64,000 nt of DNA, taken from positions 744,001 to 808,000 of the forward strand of contig CM073202.1 of assembly GCA_037042915.1 (NCBI GenBank), written 5' to 3'. Below the pieces are notes generated by a model. That model made no database searches and was not told the origin of the DNA. It saw nothing but the letters and a program-made list of their open reading frames with translations. The first letter of the stretch is position 1. Each line of letters opens with the position of its first letter. Both the position numbers and the translations under genes were made by a program. This document shows, one piece after another, positions 56,555-64,000 of this stretch. Source of the DNA: Auricularia sp. M13 (Eukaryota; Basidiomycota; Agaricomycetes; Auriculariales; Auriculariaceae).

Positions 56555-57278
56555 TGTTAAGCCTGCTGTGCCTTGGGGGTTTGGTTGCAAGGATAGTCGA
56601 ACGTCCGGGCGCAGAGAACACTCGAACGAACAACTAGAGCCTTCGGTGTGTTATTGAGCACACCGGCTACGTCGAGTAGCACGACCGAAGGGACCACGAG
56701 CAACAGAGGACTCAGACGAGTAAGTCGGGCGAGGGAAGAACCCAGAGGCAAAGTCGAGAGAGAGAGATAGAGTGTGCGAGGGGCACGACTATGTCGATTT
56801 CGTAACTGGGGAGCTAGATACAAAGTCGAGGGCCTTTTATACCTGGGGAGGTGATCCGATGTAATCGGAGTGTATCCTAGAGACGAAGGAGAGGGGGCCT
56901 CAGATCAATAGAGATCGTCGTCATCGGCCGATAGGATGAGTAAGAGCGAGTGGGTAAGGTATCGGGGGATCGGACGAATGACGAGAGGCGAATGACTAAG
57001 ACGAGTGGAGCGAACCGGATATGAACACTATCGATACAGTAGGGACAAGGCTAGTTAGGTGGATGTATGCGAGTAAGGAGAGAAGCTAGAGATGAGAGGG
57101 AGAGGTCTAGAGGTAGAGGACGATGAGGAGAACATATCCCGAGCATATGAACACGAGGGGAGATAAGCCGGGTATTCGGGAGCTTGACCGAGTTGACCGA
57201 GTTGGCCGAGTGACGTAGAATGATGCCGAGTGATGCCGAGCGCATGTGGGGTCCGCGGACCGGGGCACGAGCGTAACA
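56555..57278 (-). repeat. Gypsy LTR (5' LTR in coding orientation)
   Basis: 724 bp partner of 45125-45848. Confidence 0.95.
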
Positions 57279-57690
57279 ACGACATAGTTCTGCAAGCTTT
57301 GGTCGTTCGAGCTACTGTTCGCGAAGACCTTGCTAAAGTCATCGCTGAGAGCCCAGCAATCTCGCCCTGTCCGCCTCCGGCTGCACCAGGCGATCCCTTC
57401 TTCTTTAAGGTGTCGTTTAACAAGGATTATGAGCTTTGGAGCCAATTTCGTAAGATCACGTGTGCGGCTTTGGCAAGTAAAAGTAAGTATGAGCAGCGTC
57501 CGAGATTATTACAGGTCACTCACTATTCGTTCCACATGTACATCCGACATCGTTTCTTCAATCCAACGTCCCCTCACCCGCAACAAGGGAATTATTTGCC
57601 TATCAGATCTGGTTAAAGGATGAGCTGTTGGCCGAAAAAACTATTGCTGACGGACTCAAGAATGGCCGCGGGTTCATAGCACTCCGAAAG

Positions 57691-58192
57691 CAAGGGGACA
57701 CCGGAAGCAAACTGACGGCACCGGGTTGGTAACCTCTGCAACCCCCTGAGGCACGACCCATCCATCCTATTTCCGCGGATATACCTCCGGATTGCCTCTG
57801 GATATCCGCGACAGGCTAAGATTCAGGCTGTCCAAATGCTTTCTGCCTTGGAAATTTGTAATAATGCTTCCGGAACATGTGCTCATCCAGCAGCTTGCCT
57901 AAAAGTCCCAGCAGCTTACACAGAAGTCGCATCTCAGAACAATGATGCATTATGTCAGCACGCAATATGCATCCGAGGGACCCGGGATCAATGACCCTAC
58001 AGCAATGTAAAAAAACTTAAGTGGACTTGAAGTGCTCGGAAGAAGTTTATTAATTCATTTTCAAGCAAAATTGAGCCTTCTGAGGGCTCTCCGGGGCCAA
58101 TTTGGCTGGTGTCCCGAACCTCTGCAGCGCAAGGTCGGCGGACCCATCCATCCTAACCTGATGCTCCGGATTTTGCCGGCTGGGTCCCCTTG
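57691..58192. mobile_element. hAT-like MITE, CAAGGGG family, copy 4
   Basis: 502 bp, ends CAAGGGGACACCGG and GCTGGGTCCCCTTG, exact 8 bp duplication TCCGAAAG (57683-57690 and 58193-58200). Shares its first 28 bases almost exactly with the inverted right end of copy 1. Confidence 0.9.
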
Positions 58193-58342
58193 TCCGAAAG
58201 TGCTTCCTTCTCTGGTCTGAGACTCCCGAAGGCGTCTCCGGTCTGCGCGCTGCGCAAGATCGTGTAACACCAACTCTTATGCCAGCCTTTAACGCCCCTT
58301 TGAGCAAGCCTGCTTATGGCACCCTATACAAGTCGCTTGTCT

Positions 58343-59808
58343 TAGCGCTCAGTTAGTTATCTCCTGGCAGGTAACTAACATGTTACTAACATTGTGTGTT
58401 ACTAACACCGTGTTAGTAACATTGTTAATAACAACACTGCTTATATAATGTAATAGATGAGTAGAACAGGAGCTAGACATTCAGAAGGACCCCTAGACAT
58501 ATTGGATAACATCTGGGAGGAGTGGTGATGGACCTATTTGACCGTTGCTGGCGTGAGGTGGGGTGCTGGTGCTTGATTCAGCCATGAGACAGCCCCACAC
58601 AAACAGCCTTAACACTGGATCATCCTGCAGTGTTGAGGCAGGGTGATATGCATATTAAGGATGAATTAAGGAGTGATTCTCACCTCTGAATTCCTCGTGG
58701 GCCCAGTTGGAACCACTTCCCTGAAAGTTACTAACACGACCTCAAGCCCGAGGTCATGTTAATAACATGTTAGTAACTAACAAGTTAGTAATTACTAACA
58801 TGTTAGTTACTAACATTTAGTTACTAACATGGTTAGCATGTTAGTAACTAACAAGTTACAGCGGCTCTTCTTTTTCTTGGCCGCATCAACTTTTTGTGAA
58901 ACGCGAAAAGAGTCGTCCCAATTGGGACGCCAAACACCGGCGATGCAAACTGGAGCCCGGCCGATGCACCGGCAGACCGTCCAGCAGCGTCCAGATGTAG
59001 TTTCGATGGTCCTGCGCGTCCATGTACATGCCAAGCATGTGAGATGTTCATATTTCAGCATTATAAGTAATCCTCACCAAAAATTGCGAGTGAGACGCGA
59101 GCAAAGTGAGCGGAATGCACTGGACACTGAGCGGGCCTGGTTGAATCCCATGTCGAGACAACGGGCAGAATCTGAGCGTTCGGGATACGTCCTTCGGTCA
59201 TATTGAGACGTTCCACGGACTTAGGGTCACCCAAAGGTGTGTTCTGAGCCTCCGCCAGGAAAACCTGGCTTAGGAGCTATTCTTGGCGTGTTTGACGGTG
59301 CAAAACGGTGTTTGGCGTCCCAATTGGGACGACTCTTTTCGCGTTTCACAAAAAGTTGATGCGGCCAAGAAAAAGAAGAGCCGCTGTAGTAATTACTAAC
59401 ATGTTAGGGTAACTAACAAGTTAGCAACTAACATGTTAGTAATTACTAACATGTTAGGGTAACTAACATGTTAGTAATTACTAACTAACAAGTTAGTAAT
59501 TACTAACTAACAAGTTAGTAATTACTAACATGTTACTAACTTGTTAGTTAGTAATTACTAACATGTTAGTTGTTAGTTAGTAATTACTAACTTGTTACTA
59601 ACATGTTAGGGTAATGGTAATAACTAACATGTTAGTAATTACTAACTTGTTAGTTGCTAACATGTTAGTTAGTAATTACTAACTTGTTAGTTACCCTAAC
59701 ATGTTAGTAATTACTAACATGTTAGTTACTAACATGTAATTACTAACTTGTTAGTTACTAACATGTTAGTAACATTGTTACTAACTTTCAGTAACTAACT
59801 GAGCGCTA
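58343..59808. mobile_element. hAT-like element built from palindromic TAACATGTTAGTAATTA repeats
   Basis: 1466 bp with ends TAGCGCTCAGTTAGTTA and TAACTAACTGAGCGCTA and an exact 8 bp duplication GCTTGTCT (58335-58342 and 59809-59816). Both sides are packed with short palindromic words (ACATGTTAGT, AGTAATTACT, ACTAACTTGTTAG). It carries a pogo-like MITE (58859-59386). No coding capacity. Confidence 0.85.
58859..59386. mobile_element. pogo-like MITE nested in the palindromic repeat element
   Basis: 528 bp with inverted ends of about 85 bp starting CAGCGGCTCTTCTTTTTCTT (58859-58943 against 59302-59386), flanked by TA. No coding capacity. Confidence 0.92.
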
Positions 59809-60337
59809 GCTTGTCTTCTTAGTTGGGTTGTACCGCATCCTGGCCCAGGATGCGGTAGGCAATAATACTGCCAACACCCCTGTTTGCTGATTAATTAATC
59901 AGGCAAGACATTCATTTTGCGAGGTTTATCGCTTTTGTTCGGATTTAATCACGTGGAATTCCCAACCGCGAAGACGCGGACCGCGAAAACATCAACTTCA
60001 CGACTTTTGGAGACGGTCAAGGCAGCGCATGATTCCCACAAGGTGGTCATTGCCGATGGGTATGTGCACACAGTTTTGAGGGTTTTTTTATTTAGGGTAC
60101 CGCCGCGCTTTCGCACGGAGTCCTGAACCCTCGCCGCCTTCTGTGCACGTCGTCTGTGTCTACCGAATCACTCATAATTTCCACTCACACGGTCTTTACG
60201 CTGCGTGACTTTACCGTACAACCTTATTGCAGTGTCAAACACAGTTGGTGGGTTGTCATGTGATCTTATTGTGTAATGTCTCACGCACGCGTCCATAAAG
60301 CCCACGCACCCTTGTCCCTCGAGCCTACTGCACAGAC

Positions 60338-60945
60338 ATGTCCTTGCCATCATCCCCTGCAGACCTTCGCGACATTTTCACGTTTTCGACGGTTCCGACG
60401 ACTGTGGAATGGGGAGAATCGACCCAAGCCACCAGCCATCGTCTGCGCGTCTTGGGAGGCAGTCGTCCCCTCGTCGTCGTATTCGAGGGGACAGTTTCGA
60501 CCATTTTGGCCATTCCAGGTTCGACCTTGTACAGTTTCGCTGTGGATCTGGACAACAACGACGAAGCACGTGCTGCCCATGCCCTGTTGCGCAGGTTCTC
60601 AACCGAAACCACCGGTGAGCTGCATTTTGTGCTGCTTGGCATGTTCCTGCTTACAATCACATAGGAACTGAATTCAATCCTGCTGGCCGCATCAACGTCA
60701 CGCATCAGTCAGACCATCAGCCAGATACCGTGAGTTGTTGCCAGAATATGTCGTTCTCGATTAACACTTCCAAGAATCGCGAATGCGAATGCGCTGCGAA
60801 GCTCAAAGTGGGCATGAAGTGCACCTTTTACTGTGAAATCATCAGATGTTCTCCGATGTTACCGCTAATGGCCGTGACGGCGGGGCTACGTTTTACACGC
60901 CAGACGCCGTCATGGGCTTTTTTCTCTGCCGTATTTGTAGTCTAA
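60338..60945 (+). CDS. Unrecognised protein, about 170 aa
   Basis: Exons 60338-60614, 60665-60729 and 60775-60945 join in phase (introns 50 and 45 bp). Starts MSLPSSPADLRDIFTFSTV; middle text SRPLVVVFEGTVSTILAIPG. The last exon is Cys-containing (NRECECAAKLKVGMKCTFYC) and its end is uncertain. No family recognised. Confidence 0.45.
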
Positions 60946-61467
60946 TTCGTATATGCAAGCGTTGTCCATCCTCTTACAACAGGCATGTTTCATTCGCAAA
61001 GTTGCACTGCGGATACAGGTGGCAAGCAGGCATTACTTCGCGCCACGTGAGATAAGACTCTCACATGGTATGGTAGACGCGACAAGATAGCTGATTACAG
61101 ATTCGCGCGTACCTTCGAGAGTTACAGATCTCAGAGCAATAGTCTGTGGCTGCAGGAGGAATGGAATCTATGTTGATGCGTCTGTCTGAGAAAACAGCAA
61201 TTCACGGGTACTCAGATGGTTGTTGCATTCCTAATCCGTCTCGGCCATAATTCGGTGGGACTTTGACCGCCCTTGGACCAATCATGTCTCACGCATGGAC
61301 CCATTATATGCAATGCGTACAATATAGAGGCAATACGGCTACGCAGGTTGTTCACGTTGAAATAGTCAGAATGTTGAAAATGAAGATCGTAATGCTATGT
61401 ACAATCGTAGCAAGTTGTAAAAACCCAAGTGGGAAAAAATTCACCGGCTACGTAACGGAAACTGTAC
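60946..61467. other. Intergenic, no supported gene
   Basis: Lies between converging unnamed genes. No coherent signal. Confidence 0.4.
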
Positions 61468-62889
61468 TCAGAAAGAAACCTCAAAGCCGTCTTCTGTCGA
61501 CTCCTCCCTCTTGGCATCTGTGTCCACGTCGTGTAGGAGCGCGATAAAGCTGATGGTGTAGTTTGCCATCCATTCGGTGTAAACGGGCTTATTGTTTTCC
61601 TTGTGCTTGTGGTAACGCTGAACGGTTGCCTCCACCAGTACAAGGTCACCGGACTTGAGGTCTTCCGCTGGGTAGTAAGACATCTTGTTACGCGGCAACT
61701 CGAGCCCACATCTTGCATCGTAGAGTTCGGAGAAGATTTCAGACTAGTAGCGGTCAATAGATGCGAGAGTTGCGCAAGAGTTGCTCACGGTGACCCTCGT
61801 CTCTCCGGGGCGACGGATGGTCATCCATTTGGAGAATCGCACGTCGTCGTAGTTGGTTGGCTCTGTCGTGCACGGCATCGCTATGAGCAGGAGACGGTCC
61901 GAAGTGGGGACACGTACTTTCGCGATCCTTCGTATACCGGCGAATGAGGTTGTTCGCGGCGTTGGTATCGACGTCTGTTAGCATATTGACGTTGACAGTA
62001 ACCTGTGCGCGGAGGTCGCCGTTGTTTTCGAAGAACCAAGTGGAGACGACGGTCCTGATAAACCACAGCTTCACCGGGGTCTTCGAACCTTTGACGGCAA
62101 GGGAATAAAACTTGCTTTTCCCTGGCGACGAGACTGTGGTCCACTCCAAGACTGGCGGAGCGCAGGACACGTAGAAAGTATCCGCAACTGCATTGGCAAC
62201 AGCACGGATGGCATTGATACGCCTGGCAGTGTTGATTAGTCAAGAAGGCGCCCAGTTGTAGCAGTTCGTACTTGTTGAGTTCATTGCCGTATCCCCAATC
62301 AGTCTTGGCAACCTGCTTCATGACGTTCTGTTAACGTGACGGTAAGTTCAACAGACGTGAATTCGACCGGAACCGTACCTTCTTGGATTTGGTGTCTTTG
62401 GCAGACTCGTCGGTATTGCCGGGTTGTTCTCCTGTTGGCTTGGCCGCGGTGACGGGTTTGTCTGCGACGCCCGTGCTGCTTTCAGCGACCGCTTTGGCAG
62501 CCGCAATGGAATGGCCGGAATGGCCGGAAGCGTCCGAGCTGCTTTCCTCGCCGTCCACTTCTTCGGTGTCGCCCGCCACCACTGTTTCGGCTGGGATCGC
62601 AGACATGTCCGTCGAAGGACCACGTGGGACCTCAGAGGACACTGTTTCCGAGCCGGTAACGTCGTCTCCTGCATCGTTTTCACCGCCATCGTCGACATCT
62701 TCGACCTCGTCGCCATGTTCACCGTCCGACTTGACACCGCCGGTCCCCTTGCGGGACTTATCTCTGCAAATTTAAGAATCAGTCGAGGTCAGTGAAATAA
62801 TCCAACACTCACGAAGCGTGGCGCTTAGGGGGGCGGCTGCCGTCAAGGGGGGTTTGATTTCCTCGTTTCTTCTGAGACTTTCCGGACAT
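61468..62889 (-). CDS. Unrecognised protein with acidic disordered N-terminus; one apparent frameshift
   Basis: Proposed exons 62889-62813, 62763-62379, 62327-61918, 61862-61789, 61743-61468. N-terminus basic (MSGKSQKKRG) then acidic Ser/Asp/Glu/Thr-rich; then TDWGYGNELNKYELLQLGAF, ADTFYVSCAPPVLEWTTVSS, LVLVEATVQRYHKHKENNK, YTEWMANYTISFIALLHDVD. Splice sites and phases fit except near 62240-62235, where LGAFLTN must change frame by one base to reach RRINAIRAVANAV. This may be a true lesion or a sequencing error. A conserved domain is likely in the C-terminal 200 residues, but I do not recognise it. Confidence 0.6.
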
Positions 62890-64000
62890 AGCGAAGGGGC
62901 GGAGAAATATGCAGATTGGGAGTTGGGAGCTTTATAGAAGGAAGGAACAATAGATGCGGAAGGAGGGATTGTATGTCTGAGGGTGATGAGTACGCACTGC
63001 TCGCGCTTGGACCCCCATTGTTTGGGGCTCATTGAGACTGCCATGGCGCAGGTCATAGCCGGATATGGTTTCAGTTCAATTCGGGACAGTCGCGTGCCTG
63101 ACAGCGTGCCTCTCGCCTGGGACAGTAGCTCAGGATATGCTCAGAACAGTGCGCAGGCCGAGTTTTTTTCAGGCGCGGCCGCTCTGTGGGTCAAAAAATG
63201 GCGTGATGAGTGAGAGACGAATAGAAACGGTAGTTATATATTTGGAGAATGTATCATTTGGGCCCTACTAGCGTTGGCAAATACTAAATCTCCCAGCTGG
63301 CACTCGATTTAGTAGAAAACAAAATACTGTTTGGAGCTGGCATTGTTACGGTGCGCGGCGATCTTGCCCATACGCCGCTTCCGTTGGATCTCTTTCGCCG
63401 CTTCACCCGCTCCGTCGGACCGATATACCCGTTCCGCATGCCTCTCCGGACCTCTGGCACCTCGGCTACCTTCTCTCGGCGTCGCCGGACCCCTGTCAAC
63501 CTCGGTCCTTGGATGCAACGCGCTATTGCCATTGTTGTCGATCACCGCTGCGCTGGTTTCCAACCAGCATGTAGCCGTTCGTCGGTCCGTCTCCTCGGTG
63601 TCACGTTACGGCCTACACCTTCGGAGATGCCGCACACCACACCTCGGGTATTGCCCTGCATGGCCGGTGTGCGCTGGGAGTACAGGTGAAGCTGCAACGA
63701 TCATGCCGACGTACATCCTTCACCCTCTGTCCCCTGGATGCTCGACCGCTCCGGCACCTCGGACCTCGGCCGCCACACTCTCCTCGGTCCGCGCGCAGCA
63801 TGGTCCATGGTCCGGAGGCTGTCCGGATGGAGTGGGAGTGTTGATTGTTGGGTGGTGCGCCCGTACCTCGCTCGCCAACGCGTTGCGCTCGCTGCTGCGC
63901 TCGCCATTGCGTCGGCGCCTTTCGCCCTCGGTGTCGGTGCGTGCATACATGCAAGGACACCTCGGTATGTCTCGGATACCCGCCCGATACCCTCCATAGG
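62890..64000. other. Unassigned end of window
   Basis: A plus-strand frame 63331-63999 stays open to the window edge, but its composition is not convincingly coding and overlapping frames are equally open. Short CCGGACCTCGGCACCTC-like phrases recur between 63440 and 63790. No gene call made. Confidence 0.3.

Larger units (their letters stand above)
45125..57278 (-). mobile_element. Ty3/gypsy chromodomain-type (chromovirus) LTR element, broken by one large nested insertion
   Basis: 12154 bp between 5 bp target duplications ACGAC (45120-45124 and 57279-57283). LTRs 45125-45848 and 56555-57278 are each 724 bp and differ at 8 positions by my count (about 1.1%), so it is young. Coding runs on the minus strand: Gag (54723-56522), protease/reverse transcriptase/RNase H, then integrase with a C-terminal chromodomain. 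A polypurine stretch (AAAGGGGGG, minus strand) abuts the left LTR. An extra plus-strand gene lies between integrase and that LTR. Broken by the element at 48966-52504. Sits in the ligase domain of the tRNA-ligase-like gene. Confidence 0.95.
39227..60126 (+). pseudogene. tRNA-ligase (Trl1)-like gene, kinase-ligase-kinase order, split by six mobile-element insertions
   Basis: First exons, all in phase: 39227-39250, 39297-39348, 39405-39600, 39663-40446, 40499-40750, from 40798. They encode KIN-like text (PVAIPGCG-KGLVTYALKFLFG, EERNVVIADR, SPVIWRFIDKHAPLVPTEVDA) and then a Trl1 ligase N-terminus (DGLVLTSWKIQ, ARGYNKFYDINEVPW, LVTSKHSF, AEIGEKWLYKQL). Pieces between insertions continue it: 43283-43318 and 44506-44526 (TEGPAVVVSFAKEWGFI), 45038-45119 (ICRTMSDVEVFQRK), 57284 onward (FFFKVSFNKDYELW, ELFAYQIWLKDELL, RGFIALRK), 58201-58334, then a second KIN P-loop GPGCG-KTFIL (59854/59903) and HKVVIADG. 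The nucleotidyl-lysine motif KANG reads MLGG (near 40546-40557) and the first P-loop reads GKG, so the ligase was probably inactive before the insertions. After 60059 the kinase sequence stops matching. Host gene, now certainly non-functional at full length. Confidence 0.8.

Noticed and set aside
55262-56590. 442-codon frame overlapping Gag in another frame
   Set aside because: Ser/Arg/Thr-rich shadow of the Gag coding sequence without domain similarity.
63331-63999. 222-codon frame open to the right edge
   Set aside because: No recognisable domain, competing open frames on both strands, repetitive wording; not enough to call a gene.

Overview
The window looks like nuclear DNA of a mushroom-forming basidiomycete (Agaricomycete). 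Genes are split by many introns of about 45-60 bp. The recognis­able content is typical of that group: a fungal SelO homologue, an F-box remnant, a large NLR-type protein, pogo, hAT-like and Helitron transposons, and Ty1/copia and Ty3/gypsy elements. No bacterial-type operons, CRISPR arrays, rRNA genes or convincing tRNA genes were found. All calls come from reading the sequence; no database search was run.

Layout. 1-27 kb is mostly genes: the 3' end of a SelO gene (+), a 20-exon MFS transporter (+), an unnamed gene (-), a whole pogo-type DNA transposon (6233-8926), a tiny secreted-protein gene (-), a decayed F-box gene (-), a very large MLKL-like/NB-ARC/TPR NLR gene (-, 10978-16459), a gene fusing a Tpt1-like RNA 2'-phosphotransferase to a Trl1-like tRNA-ligase kinase domain (-, 17246-19856), two unnamed genes (-) and a 2-methylacyl-CoA racemase/CoA-transferase family gene (-, 25402-27087).

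27-60 kb is dominated by mobile elements. A Helitron-type helicase fragment carries a 4.5 kb TA-flanked transposon encoding both an Ulp1-like protease and a DDD transposase (28791-33304). Next come a very young Ty1/copia element (33676-39021) and a second tRNA-ligase-like gene (39227 to about 60126). That gene is split by six insertions, each with an intact target-site duplication: a 2.4 kb element with TGCGCACGCA arrays, three hAT-like MITEs, a 12 kb chromodomain-bearing Ty3/gypsy element, and a palindromic repeat element. Four of the six carry a further element inside them. 60-64 kb holds two unnamed genes and an unassigned end.

The two tRNA-ligase-like loci share two introns at the same codons: phase 1 in the P-loop Gly and phase 2 in the IAD-R codon. 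They therefore belong to one gene family. The Tpt1-kinase fusion looks intact. The second locus (kinase-ligase-kinase) lacks the expected nucleotidyl-lysine motif and is broken by insertions. The NLR gene lies next to the Tpt1-kinase gene on the same strand; any functional link between them is speculation.
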